A DNA stretch of 64,000 nucleotides from Syngnathus acus (lineage: Eukaryota; Chordata; Actinopteri; Syngnathiformes; Syngnathidae): the NCBI RefSeq assembly GCF_901709675.1, contig NC_051102.1:7165412-7229411 (forward strand), given 5' to 3'. Positions 31,101-43,477 of the stretch are shown one piece after another. The position numbers and the translations under genes are program-made. The notes beneath the pieces were generated by a model, which was given only the letters and a program-made list of their open reading frames with translations, did not search any database and was not told the origin of the DNA. Every line of letters begins with the position of its first letter. Within the stretch, counting starts at the first letter, position 1.

Positions 31101-34100
31101 CCCGACATCGACTTGGACTTGAAACCGGACGTCACCTGCAAGTAACGGCACCCAAATCAAGATGCGGAATAAGACCCGTTTTAATTTAAAGAGTGGTCTC
31201 TGACCATAATGAGGGAGCTGAGCAACATGGTCTGGATCCTCTTGGTCCCCTGATGCCTGAAGCCGTCCCGGAAATTGAGAGGAAAAACAAAACAACAACG
31301 TCAGCGGCTGTTGCGTCAACAGGCTGGAAATTCGGAGTGAAGTAGCGAGGTGGCCCTTCGAAGCGACGACAATCCTTGCGACTCACCCGATCTTGACGGT
31401 GTCCAGCGTGTGGCACGGCGTCCCGTAGACGGGCACCTTTCCCATGATGAACATCATTACCTCGGCCCTTTGGTAGTCGGGCAGGTTACCGCCGAAGAAA
31501 CCTGTCGGAGCGCGAGAAAAGCGTGTCGGCTGGGCGCGCACACATGCGGGACTAGTCGCGTTCAAATGCGTACCGATGGTCTGAATGATGGCGTTCTGCA
31601 CGATACGCTCGTCACTCTCCTTGCTGCGGCCTGACGAGGTGCTGGCGCCCGAGTTCCTGCGGGAGCCCTCGCCCAGCTCCAGGTCCACGCTCATGCGCAA
31701 GTGCTTCAGCAGCGTGTTGAACACCTCCAGCACCGTCGGCCCTGAACAAACAGCGCCGCCCGGTGGCCAGTGAGTGTCCAAATTGCGGGTATCGCGCCGA
31801 CAAACAAACTCACGCTATGACCGCTTGCCTCTGAGGCTAGGCTAGGCTCGCACACGTTGGCACACGCTAGAACACGTTGGCACACGCTAGAACATGTTGG
31901 CACTCGCTAGAACACGTTGGCACATGTGACATCAGGTCTGGGCAAACGTTTCTGCTCTCAAACAAAAACCAGAAATGTTGAGAAAAACATTCCAAAATTG
32001 ACTATTAACTGACGATCCATTTCTAATTTACAATTATTTCATTTGTTATCAACAAATTCAAATCTTATTTGCAACAATCAAGTTGATTTTCATAAAGCCC
32101 TGCCTGACGACATGTGGCCCTACGTTTGATGGCGTACCGAGCCACAAGTTGGGAGGGGTGGCGTGTTCGCTGTCCGCCGCGTCACCTCCTTTGCACTCTT
32201 GGATGCTTCCTGGCCGCCAGACATTTGGTTTATTTTGCCAAAATGCAGATGGTCAAACACACACACACACAAAAAGCCCTGCCGGGCGACATAGTGGAAC
32301 GTGTGGGGAAACCGCTGATGGATGGAATGACGTAGCTACGAGGGATTTTTCAGTCGACATTTTAGGTGCACTGTATAAAATTGACTCACCCACGGAGCCT
32401 TTGGCAGCGATGGCCACCGTCTCGAGCAGCACTTGTACGATGCCGGCACGTACCCGAGGCGGGCTCTTGTTGTTGGCATCCAGGTGACCCAGGACCTGCT
32501 GGATGACGTGGTGAGAGTGCTGCGCCTGCCACGCCGCCAGGAGAACAACAACGCTGTCATTTCAAGCTGGGCTGAGTTTTGTCAAGAGCTCATCGTTCGC
32601 TGGCTAACGGCGGCTTCGTTGGAGTTCAAATGGGATTTTTGTGAGGAATTGCTGAAGGAGGAGTCTGACCTGGATGGAGTACATGATGATCCTGAAGCAG
32701 GAAACGGCAAACTCGTTGGGATCCCACAGGTTATGGTTGTCCAGGTGGCTGCGGACGCAAAAGCCTCATGTCACCAAGTCACGCGTGCGCGGGAAGTCGA
32801 CACAAGGTCGCGCGCCGCAGATGGCGGGCGACAGATCGGCTCGCCGACTAGGCCGCAGCTGCCGCTCGCCTCTCGATGAGGACGACGGCAGCTGGCGTGA
32901 TGCCTACCGCTCCGTGAGGTCGCTGGTGTTATGCGGCGGCCGTCCCGGAGGCTTTTCGACCTGTCAATCACGCACCCCGATTGTCACGCCGAGCTAGGCG
33001 GTGCTAAATGAGCGTTAGCTTCCATAGCCAGGCCTTACTATTGGCGGCGAAAAGAACAGCTTCTCTCCACACACCATCAGGTTCCCAAACAAATGACATC
33101 ACAATGTGCACATTTTTCCCTTTGTGATCCCGCTCACATGAATGTTGACACCGTGCAAAGCGGAATGGTCGCCAACTCCACGATTGGAGCGCTTCTATTG
33201 CCTTCAAAGATGAGTTTGACACCAAGCCAGCTTGTCTATCTTGAGACCAGCCAGTTTCATCAGTAGAAAAAAAAAAGTCTCAGGAAGCCATGCATAGAAA
33301 TAAAATAACAAGCACAGAAAATCTCGCCAGGCTAAAACCGTTGCAGAATCGTCCACAAGGACATCTTGACGCTGTCAAGTATGACTCGCAGTGCATACAA
33401 AAAGCACAGCATCCATTTTAAGAGGACCGACATGAACCTCTATGAAGCTGCAGTCCGACGTGACGTCAATGTGAGCCCCCCCTGGCCCCCCTCCTCTGGC
33501 CCTCCTCTTCCTTCCCTGCTTCTATTTATAGCAGCATCGCACCCCCCCAGCCTGGCCAGTGACACCACAAGAAAGAAAAGAGAGAAGCCGTGCAGCCGTT
33601 CAAAGACTGCGAGGCGCTCGGCGTCACACACCAGCGATGCTTCGTGAGGTCGACCGCCGGAGGGCATGAGACCCCCAAAGGCCAAGACCAGGGAATTGAA
33701 CGTTCATAACGAGGCGAGACGCGCACTCAATGCCTTGAAAATGAACGAGTGGCATGCAAATGAGCACACCTTTGTTCTCACTTGACATGACTCACAGTGC
33801 GAGTCAATCGAATGGCTGCATGGGGGAAGTCATCACTAGTGTGTGTGTGTGTTTCGCTTCCATGCATAGTTTATGAGTGTTTCCACTATGTGCAATCTAT
33901 TTCATGTGTTTTCCGTAAGTGATTGCGACAGAGTCGCGTGCAACCCAGCAGCCCCGGCGTGTGTGTGTGTGTTACCCACACGAGCACGGGTCTGACGGCG
34001 TTGTTCATGTTTCCGTAGGCGGCGCGTCCCAGCAGTTCTCTGAAGCAGCTCTCGGCCAGCGCTGCCGGATTCTCGTTGCCGTCTTGACCCGACACGCACG

Positions 34101-35848
34101 GCGTGCTCGGATGCACTGCCCCCACCCTGACACACACATATATAAACAGCAAACGTGAGTTGGACCGCAACCATCAGTTTACTCACCAAATATTTTATTT
34201 ACAATGGATCAAATGAGATGACATTTGGAGTCCAAAAGGACATCATTGAAAGCGCAGAATGGAGAACAGTCAGTTGGCGAATGGTTTGGTCTGAAAATCT
34301 GCAAAAATGTCGCTCCTTGTGTTTTGGAAAAGATGCAAGCTTCGCATTAACAACGTCACGTTAAACAAAAGCCAGGACGAAGCGGAGGCTCGGAAGGGGG
34401 AGGGCCCTTTGCGTTGCCACTCGCTCCCTCTCTTGCGAAAGACCTCGTGCACCTTAAAACACATTCTTAGCCATTGTTCGAATGAGGTTTACTGATTTTA
34501 TTCTTCAGTTGGTGGTTTAACTGGTATTGTGGGGTTATTTTCACTTTGGTAATGTGGAGTAGAGAAATTAGATGTCTCACAAGAACTAACAGCATGGGTG
34601 TACTTTGACCCTTGAAAAATATTTCACGTGGCTGCCCGGGCGAAGGGCGCGGGCAGGCGAGGTCGTTAGGCCGGTACGAGCATCCGATGGGAACGCCATT
34701 AAAAGTGGCAGATGGTGGCGGCCCGATCTCGGTCAGATAATTGGACACCGGTGACACACAGAGACGCTCCGGTTGCGTGGGGAAATAATCACCCTTAGCC
34801 AGGGGAAAGCTGCCAAAGGAGGAAGACAGAAAAGAAGGCAGGAAAATGTCTAAAAAAAGATTTCTGTTGACATGGAAACGACTTCAGGAGAACGGCAAAA
34901 ACAAACTCACTCAAAACGCCTCCATCTGAAATCATCTTTCCCCATTGAAATGACAGCAAATGCCAAAAACTAACTAACTAAATAGACAATGAAGTGGCTC
35001 GCACCGCGAAAGATTTCTAGGTTGATGGCTCTTATGTTGAGGCGCCAGTGTATTGTGAGGAGATCTGTTGTGTTACCTCTCCATGTCATCAGAGTCTTGC
35101 ATGTTGAAGAGCATGGACGGGATGAGTTTGTCCATGTGCTGCGGCTCCCAGATGATGGCCTGCAGCTCGTCGTTGACAGTCTTTCGGACCACCCCTTGCA
35201 GACCCTTGATGCCAGCCACTCGGATCCTGACGCCCGCGGACGAAAAAGAAAAAAAACAGTTGGGTGCAACATTAGTTGAAAAACATTCTCATTATGTTTG
35301 TATCTACATTTATCTGTCACATGGAAAGAGCATAACAAAATGACTCGCGTGGATACATCTGTCAAGACGATATCTACGTCTAATGGGCTCACCTCCGGGG
35401 CACCTGTCCTTAATTGAAATGAACAGAATGCTCATGACGCATTTACAGAGCTCGCTGATGAGGTCATCATTTCAAAAACATTGTGGACGAGAGCCCTTGA
35501 GGACCAGAGTCCGTGACCACGGCTATACATCAATACCGACATATGACGTATCTCTCATTATAATCAGATGTGTCCATCTACAATATCTGGAACTGTTCAT
35601 GGACAGAATGTCTGTCCATCCTGTCATCATTAAGCAATGACTAAGAGGTACCGACCTGGTCTTGGTGTCCGGGTCCTCGTGGGTGGAGTGGCACATGGCA
35701 CTGAACTGAGAGACAAAAAAGTCATAGCGGCGGTGGTAGGATGGAGTGTCTTCTTCAATGTTGGCGAATTTCACAAACTGCAGGGTGGGGGGCATAAAAA
35801 AAAAAAAAAATCGTCAGTGACAACTTCCCATGACCAAAATACACATAC

Positions 35849-35881
<33 letters not shown>

Positions 35882-38800
35882 TATACATAGTTCATATTGC
35901 TGTGGCACAAAGAGGAGCTGCTGCAGGAGAGCACCATATTTAAATGGCTGCTCTGGCTTGGTGCCTAATGAGCAGCTTCGGCCATCTCTTTCTTTTTCCT
36001 GCGCCGTGACGCATCAAGGATCCCACGCAAACTAGACGCGAGCACACATCCACACAGACGAGGCTGCGTTGTGAAGGACGAAATTGACATTAACCCAAGA
36101 GTGAACCCCAAAGCGCCGCCCCGCCTCGAAGCTGCCGGCTCCTTCGTCAGCCTCGAAATACCACAAATAGAAAAGGGGCCGCTCGCCAAAGAAAAGCCCA
36201 CTCATAAATAAAAATCACCAGTGGTAAATGCTGCAGCTCGGCCTCCTGCTGGGATGAAGCGTTCACCATGGAGCAGGCAAGGAAAAAAACAATCTTTCAA
36301 AGAGAGAACGCGAGGGAGCTCGTGCTTGGACCCCCCCCTTGCACATTCTTCCGCATACACACGGCGTTCTCACCGAGTTGGTCCCCAGGACCTGCAGGTC
36401 AGGTTCCCTGGACTCCAGTAGCTTGGCCACCATGTGCAAGAAGCTCTCCACAAAGGGTTTGATGCTCTGCGAGTGACAAGCCATCAGCAGCTGGTCCAGG
36501 GCCTCCATGGCAATCACCACGTTCCTGAGCAGCGAGCACACACAGAAACAGCCCCTTTAGCTCTGTATGCACACCAGGCACTAGCCACAATGCTAACGTA
36601 GCATCTGCCTCCTGCTCAGGCGTACGATGGTCCAACAACCCTCTTGGGCACCAATTGCGGCCCGTGCTACTCACCCGTAGCGATGGCGCACAACATCGCG
36701 GCTGAGGCGCTCCGCCAGGTACGCCCCGATGCGGTCCAACTTCTCCGGAGCCGACACGGCGTAAAAGGTCAGCTTCTCCATGTCTGACTTGCTCAGACCG
36801 TCCTGAGTGCAAGAACGGTACGGGGATGTTATCAAGAATGCTAACAATGCTAACAACAAATAGCTAGCACGGACTCGAGGTGCTTCCGACCTGCATGAAA
36901 ATATGTTTGTACCTGTAAAGGAAAAGTTCTCTCGTTTTGGAATGCACTCGACTTGGAAGGACATTTGAAGGCTAACGAGTTGGCTACAAAATTAGCGTCA
37001 CAGCTTTGTGTGTGTGTGAGTCGGAATGATATTTGAAAACCACAAAGAACGAGTCATCTCACCTTGGGGTCCTCTGGGAAGATGTTGTCCACCAGACGTT
37101 TGTAGCGAGGTCTGAGCGGCCCGCAGCAGCCGCAAACTCCTGCAACACCAGCATAACGGACCGTTAGCGCGCTAGCCAAGTTGCAGTTCCTTCGTTCCTT
37201 TTCTCTCCTGCTTGCTCTCGACTACAATGCGACTTGCGAGACACTCGCCATCTCGGGTAGCAATGCAGAGAAGCTGCTGGATGGTCTTGAAGAAGACTCG
37301 GGCCTGAGTGAAATTGGAATCATCCTAGTTTGACATGTTTATTGAAATGTAAGAACCTAGCAAAGGTGCCCAAACGATGCGAGTTCATTTGATTGCAAGA
37401 AACAACAAATTAGCTATTAAAATGGAACAACAGAGATTTCATATGGAGGAGCGCCTCGTGGCTGTCGCGGTTCAATTTTCAGACTTTTGAAAGGCGCCGC
37501 CGCCAGAAATGTGCGTCCATTCAAACAGATAGCCACTAATTGCAATAGCACTTCCTCAAAGTCTGAACATTCAGCTCGAAGCTGGCACAGCTTAATGAGG
37601 CATGAAAGACAAGCTCAATGTCCTCTGACGCCCGTCAAACATCTGCTGTCCTGCAGCAGCAACATGAGCGCGCCTCCCTCCCTCCCATTGGTTGGAGCAC
37701 CTGTCTGAATGCTGGCATCTGACTGAACACTGCGCGTGAGTGGGTCAAACGCCTGAGACGAGAGCGCGGATGAATGGTCGCCGGCCCCCGTGCTGGGAAG
37801 CTTCCACACTAAGAGGCACACATGCACCTACACGCCTTGGTTTTCACAAAGTAGATTCCTTCCCGACTCGGTGTGCAGGAGATGAAGCGGCGCTCGGCCT
37901 GTTAGGCAGACGTTGACATGTCTCTCGTTCTCAGGCATCTGGCCCTCGGTCGCCCACTCTCTCTCTGCCCTTGCAGCGCAAAGCGCTAACGTGCCAATGG
38001 GCATGACCAACACACGTTCTCATATACTCACTCACACACAAAAATAGGACGCAACCAAAGTCTCTCCGGTCCAAGTGCGGATTTGTGACTTGATCGGGTC
38101 GTTGTGTGAGGCTGGCCAGGGCAGCTTTGTTTCGTGTCTGCAGAGCTGGCGATCATTTGAGTCGTGACCTTTCCCAGACACTAATCCGTCTTCCAGGACA
38201 GGCCGACGAATCATTTCCGACAGCTTTGGCGATCGCGGGTCGTACAGGTAGGCTCCGGGGTGAGTTCACCATCCGACACTCATAAGAGCTGTTGGACTTT
38301 TCCAAGATGTCAATCGACCGCCAATGGCGTGCTGGATAATCGGGAAAGCCGTGATTTTTCCCAGAGGGCTGATCCAATGTGTGGGGGTGGGGTCGGACCA
38401 TCATTTATAGTCTACAACAGTAGTCCCCAACCTTTTTAGCACCACGGACCGGATTACTGTCAGAAAATATTTTAATGGACCTTATTTGGTCTGTCCCACC
38501 CCTACGGAAGTGATGTAATAGATAAAAATAAGTAATAGAAAACGGACAAAACTGAACAGAATAAAAAATAGCTCCCCAAACAGATCATAAAAGTATCTCT
38601 GCAGCACCTGGAGGGATGTATTACACTTTTCTACACTCCTGGAGACTCCAAATACACAAGAAAATTATTTTAAAAGCAAAAAAAAGTAAGGTAGTTGACT
38701 TAAGTATTCAACAAGAAAATATCGGTAGTCGGAACCGCGAGTGGGATCGGAACCATGTTTTTAAACATGTCTAAATTCCAAGAAAAAGAGATGTTTACAA

Positions 38801-39020
38801 AGGGCTCTACATAGCGGTTCTTTTCCAATCGCGGCTGGTTTGGCACGCCTCCCCCGCGATAAACGGGGGTTCACTTTTTGTCGAAACACGCCTCCCCAGC
38901 CGCGGGGTCCTTAAACGCACCACTCATATTTGATCTCAGACTTGTCAATGCTCGCGTCCCCGTCCGAAATAGTAATCGCCATTCAAGTTGGAAACGTTTT
39001 CTGTTCTTACCCGCCGGCAT
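28193..39020 (-). CDS. efr3a: EFR3 homolog A, plasma-membrane anchor of PI4KA, 23 coding exons
   Basis: Palmitoylated ARM/HEAT-like scaffold that recruits the PI4KA-TTC7-FAM126 complex to make plasma-membrane PI4P. Exons 5' to 3': 39020-39011, 37139-37063, 36802-36675, 36524-36374, 35777-35656, 35226-35077, 34126-33980, 32748-32670, 32525-32390, 31741-31574, 31501-31387, 31256-31205, 31135-30963, 30822-30747, 30634-30473, 30389-30258, 30193-30126, 30059-29932, 29090-29005, 28710-28668, 28589-28486, 28417-28368, 28298-28193. The sum is 2463 nt, giving 820 aa against about 821 in human. The first coding exon supplies only MPA plus one base. The palmitoylation cluster reads VCGCCG, one Cys fewer than human. 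Other landmarks: LRPRYKRLVDNIFPEDPK, FVKFANIEEDTPSYHRRYDF, EDVVVELVRLAVAVQ, and the C-terminus YEMKFPDLCVY. Neighbouring adcy8 supports the A paralogue over EFR3B. Confidence 0.95.
31850..31928. repeat. 20-bp tandem repeat in an efr3a intron
   Basis: About four copies of a unit like CACGTTGGCACACGCTAGAA with single-base changes, located between the exons ending at 31741 and 32390. Confidence 0.85.
32749..33979 (-). other. efr3a intron without further genes
   Basis: A 1.2-kb intron. It contains one perfect TGACGTCA (33461-33468) and a C-rich segment (33475-33550). No coding exon was recognised on either strand. Confidence 0.6.
34127..35076 (-). other. efr3a intron without further genes
   Basis: A 0.95-kb intron of mixed composition. 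I see no coding exon, RNA gene or clear repeat in it. Confidence 0.6.
35846..35886. repeat. (AT)n(AC)n compound microsatellite in efr3a intron
   Basis: A run of AT followed by AC dinucleotides, flanked by CATA units. It lies between exons 35777-35656 and 36524-36374. Confidence 0.9.
37140..39010 (-). other. efr3a intron 1
   Basis: A 1.9-kb intron between the 10-nt first coding exon and exon 2. It contains a hAT-type fragment at about 38418-38560 and CCCCGC/GATAAACGGGGG-type repeat sequence near 38850. No coding exon was seen. Confidence 0.65.
38418..38560 (+). mobile_element. hAT-type transposon end fragment
   Basis: The segment starting CAGTAGTCCCCAACC and continuing into TTTTTAGCACCACGGACCGG matches the terminal sequence I recognise from Charlie-like hAT elements. 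The matching right end was not found, so this is a truncated or decayed copy. The right boundary is approximate. Confidence 0.55.
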
Positions 39021-39562
39021 ATTGGTGTCGTCCAAGTGCCGCAGAGGCTGCGTGGGCAGCTAGTTAGTTAGCCTCCATGTTCTCTGCCGCCACCTGGCAT
39101 CGCAATGGCTAAGGCAGGCCACCACTTCCGTGTCCTGACGGCACCCGACCCACCGCCACAGTCAGCACAGAGCGCAGAATCCGTCGTCGTCGATGACGAC
39201 GCAAACCGAACCCGCTCCGCGGACGTGAAGCCTGCCCAGCGTTCGAGTTAACGTCCGAGCACGGCTACGGCTCACTGTGTATGTGTGTGTGTGTTGGGGG
39301 GGGCGCTTTTGGACGGTCACAAGACGGAAGCCGCCCGTCGCACTGACTTAGGACTTCCTTCTCGGTAGCACAGCAACAGGAAATGTTTGAACGATGACGG
39401 GAATCTAAAAAAAAAGATGAGAAAAGAAACGAAAGAACCCCTCCACACTCTTGAAGCGCATGTCTCCCGAGTGACACTCAAACAACCGAGGGTCCGTGAA
39501 TGCACCGTGATGGAACGCGCAGGTGTGGAGGGCGCGCGCGTGCGCGAGAGATAACGGTAAGA

Positions 39563-39570
39563 TGACGTCA
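39563..39570. promoter_or_regulatory. perfect CRE palindrome upstream of efr3a
   Basis: TGACGTCA about 540 bp upstream of the efr3a start codon, in the shared intergenic region. Confidence 0.4.
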
Positions 39571-40158
39571 TCTAACTTTTTTTACTTTTCGTCAGTTTGT
39601 CACATGATAAGTTGATTTATTGATTGATTACATGTTCATTTCATCATTACATGATGTGCTCTCTTTCTGCTGCTTGATTTTGGTTTGTTTTTTCTTTCAT
39701 AGTGAACACCAATTGTTAAGTAGAATTCAGAAAATAAATGAGCTGTCGTCCGTCTGCCCAGAACAATCGGGAAAGGTGGAAGTGTGGGTGTGCATTTGTC
39801 TCAAATGAAGTAATTTTGTCCTTGAGGATTTCTTTTGGGACGTTTCCCCACAAGTTCAGTGTCGAGGCGAATTAGCCAGCATCCTACCACTAAAAATAGC
39901 AACAGGCCACAGCGTAAAAGTCTGGTTGCTCTTTTTAAGCTCTTAAAGACCTTTCAGACTTACGGCCGGTGAGAGGATTGGACGCGACTCTTCTTCAATG
40001 CAAATGAGCGGGGCTGTAAATACACAGTTAAAAAGATGACCCCAAAATGGACTCTGGTCTTGAAATTGATCAATTTTCATCATATTGTCCTTTATTGCCT
40101 TGATTGATAGACTACAATGTTCTTCTTGATTGCAAAATACAACATGAAACAAAAGACA

Positions 40159-40265
40159 TGATTGTCTAGAAATATGGACTGAATATGAACTGTTTGTCCA
40201 CCTAGTTATCTGATTGTCTGGAAATATGGACTGAATATGAACCATTGTTTGACCACCTAGCTATC
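40159..40265. repeat. two-copy tandem duplication, 52-55 bp unit
   Basis: Two adjacent copies both beginning TGATTGTCT and ending in CACCTAG(T/C)TATC. They differ by a few substitutions and a 3-bp insertion. Confidence 0.9.
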
Positions 40266-40449
40266 TTCTGTCTCTGTCTTTATCTACAATAGCGCTCATT
40301 GTGCCCTGATATTGACTGGCGACCAGTCCACGGCGTTGCCCCCTCTGGCTAATGAGGACAACCGCTGTTGCAGACGGTCGTCCGAAATAACATTGTCTGA
40401 CTGGAATCTACTGCTATTTATGGCACAAAGCTGTCATTCGCTTGCCACG

Positions 40450-40463
40450 GTTGCCACGGTAAC
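40450..40463. promoter_or_regulatory. X-box-like RFX motif
   Basis: GTTGCCACGGTAAC fits the X-box consensus half-sites on both sides. It is in the efr3a-adcy8 intergenic region, about 1.4 kb upstream of efr3a. Confidence 0.4.
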
Positions 40464-41639
40464 AGGTAATGAATGGCGCAGCGTCGGCGGGGGGTTACTT
40501 TTCTTTCTTTTCATCAGGTTGCCGTTGCCATCCAACGGGAAGTCAGCGGGCGTTGGAAGATGACAGACGCGGCTGAGGCAACCCATCCCAACCCATCGTT
40601 TGACGCCGAGCGGGACAATGCGCCTGAGTCGATACCGCCACTAATCTCGCTTCCCGGTCAAAGTGGCAATCTTGCTTTGGCATGACCTTAGCATTACTTT
40701 GAGTCGCGTCGCCTCGCGTTTGAGCAAAAGAAAGAGCGTAGCGTACCTTTTGCTAGTAAAGGTTTGACATTTGAAAAAGGACATTGTACCACACACCTTG
40801 TTTTCAAATTAACTCAGCAAAGAGTCCTCAAGGAACCGCAGGGTTCTGTTTTAGGTAGGCTGCATACTCTATATTCATACTAGCCACTGATTTTTTTTTT
40901 TTCTTCAGCGCTGTTATGTATATGTAGCTCCTGTATAACATACAGTATATATTCTTTAATGCAGTATTATGATGGGTGTCAAATATTTGCAGATTTTTTT
41001 TCTGATTCATGTAGCAATATGAATTTTGTTTTGCTATGCTGACATAGATTTTAGCGAGAAACATGAAGCAGACAAGTATTATTTGCCACTCGTTCGCACC
41101 TCGACAACACCCAAGATCGGGCGGGATTCACTTTTAGCGCGGCAAGCCACATGCTAACAAAGTGTTAGCGTTCACGCTCCACATTCTATTTGGGGTTCAG
41201 TTCATTATCATTTTGCCGCCACCGTTGGCACGCGAAATGTGATGTATTTGGAACGCAACGTGTCTGGAACACTGTTACTACTGTGCAATCAATCCTACGA
41301 CTCGGACTGCTAATCTATATTTTCTTACTTTTTATTGCTGGACTGCACCTGCTGCCTGTCAGCCGGCCAATCATAGGCCAGCGTCAGGCCCGACTGTATG
41401 AATATTCATGAGTTGGTTATTTAAGAGGCTCTTGCCATCAGATTGGCGACAAGTTGAACTTAATCCCACTTTTTTTTTTTAATCTGATGATCCGCGTGTT
41501 TCCGAAAAGTGGACTGATGATACGTAAGCTTCTTAGGTCGTCGCTGTTTGCAAGCACCGCCAATAGATTAGATTTTTTCCTCTTTTTTTTTTTTCCATTT
41601 CAAACGTAAATCTTTACTCATTGTTTGTCATGGAAAGTG

Positions 41640-42180
41640 GTGGAGTAACTTTTAAAAAATAATTTATTATAGTTACTCACTACTTGAGCCAAAAAGTAAC
41701 TGAATTACTTTATAATAAATGTACCAGAGAAAGTAACTGTTTGAGTTATTATAATAAGTGGAACAGATAGGTACTTAAGGTACATAACCTTCAATATTTA
41801 TTGCACAATGTTTATCCTGCACTTGAAGTATTTTGTTCACAACAAAAGTAAACATTTCAACAACATAAAGTGTTTTAAACTCTGTAATCCTAATTCAATA
41901 AAGCAAACTCCCAATCTCAGACAACTGGTTTGGTAGACATTCTTTAAGTATTTTCTTCAACAGTAAAACGGTTAAACAATATAAAGTGTGTTTACAGTCA
42001 ATGTAGCAAATTAAATAAATCACACTCTCACAACCTGAGACAACTGGTCACGTAAACAACCTGTACTTACACGTATTTTGTTCACAACAAAAGTAAACAT
42101 TTCAACAACATAAAGTGTGTTTAAGTACTTTAAGTATTTCCTTCAAAAGTAAACAGTTAAACAATATAAAGTGCGTTTGC
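41640..42180. repeat. AT-rich interspersed element with internal duplications
   Basis: Starts with degenerate AGTAACT/AGTTACT motifs (41640-41760) of a type common in fish hAT elements. It continues with a 42-nt segment (TTTTGTTCACAACAAAAGTA onward) present at about 41832 and again at about 42076, and a related segment ending AACAATATAAAGTG at about 41976 and 42160. The organisation is two diverged copies of a roughly 245-bp unit. Confidence 0.65.
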
Positions 42181-43477
42181 TGTGTGCGTGTGCCCGCTCG
42201 TCCAGCAAACATTAGCAATGATAGCGGGCTACTCATTCCGATTTGATTCCTTGATCTTGTTTTTAGTCCTCACTCTGTTATTTCTTAACTTGTTTGGATA
42301 AAGATGGCGACCTTTCATTTATTTGCAAAGAAAATGAGGCGGGTAAAAGGAGAGCGAGGAACAATTCTGTGCGTCCAGCCAGGGGATCCGGGCCTTTCGG
42401 CGGCCTAGCTAACATAGCCGCTGACATTTGAACGTGGCCCGAGGACGGCGGATCGCTTCCTCCTTCCTCGCTGCTGTCCTTGTTTTCGAGATGTCCTGTG
42501 CTATGCCTGTACCGTGCTAATGATCTGTCAGTGTTAACGTGCGGTCAAGGTGGACGATAACAGCTCACCGACCGATCTATTGGGGTCGCGTTCATATTTG
42601 TTGAATGGCTGAGAAAACAAATGATCCTCTGTGCTGCTGCACATACTTCAACTGTGCTGCACAGGAATTTTGTTCTTTAGCGTTCCGGTCTGCGTCTTAG
42701 CTAAAGTCTCTGCGTCACTGGCTCGTATGTCTCAGGGAGGGAGCAGTAGCTGAGCAGCATGACAGTCAACAATGTCGCAGTCTGTCGCAGTCAGTGTCAA
42801 GATGACGATGGCTCTTTTCGTTGTGGTCCGACGGCACAGGAGCGATAGCAGTCACATAAGTCACGTGAGTTTCGTGACACAAAAATCTCACAATATGCAT
42901 GTAGCCTGAAGGAGGAAAGGTAGGTAGGTAGGAAAGTAAGTCAACTGGGGGAAGAAAATAAGAGGCCCACATTTTGCCAGCTTGGTCACGCTGCACGTTT
43001 GAGGAGATGCGTGTGTGGCTCACCTCATGCATGCCATCTGATGGCCTACTTGCAACCGAGATGCGCTGGATCAAATCGGCGCTTTTCCTTTTGGAGGGGG
43101 GGGCACTAGACGAACTCTGCAGAAGCAAAGCCACGCAGAAGGCGAATAAAAATAGACAGAATAGCAATGAGGCAACTTTCCTCCCCGACGCCGCCGGGCA
43201 TGCGTGAGTCAAAGTGGGGGCGGGGGCTCCTCAAGGTTTACGAGAGAATCGTCGCATCTTGTCTCATCGCTGACAGGCCTTGGCCCCATTTTGCTCTGCC
43301 AAGGAGAAAAAGTGGGCCAGAAATTAGTTCTGATGAGACCTCAAAATACTCAGAGAGGCATTTGGACTGTCGACCTGCACAACAAAGACAAGAGGGCTGT
43401 CACAGAAGATAAATTTGCTTTTATGAAGAATGAACTTTTGAGATGAAAAGATTTGAACAATCTTTAGTTTTAAATGG

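Noticed and set aside
32080-32340. Possible extra efr3a exon
   Set aside because: No frame matches EFR3A and the flanking exons already join in phase.
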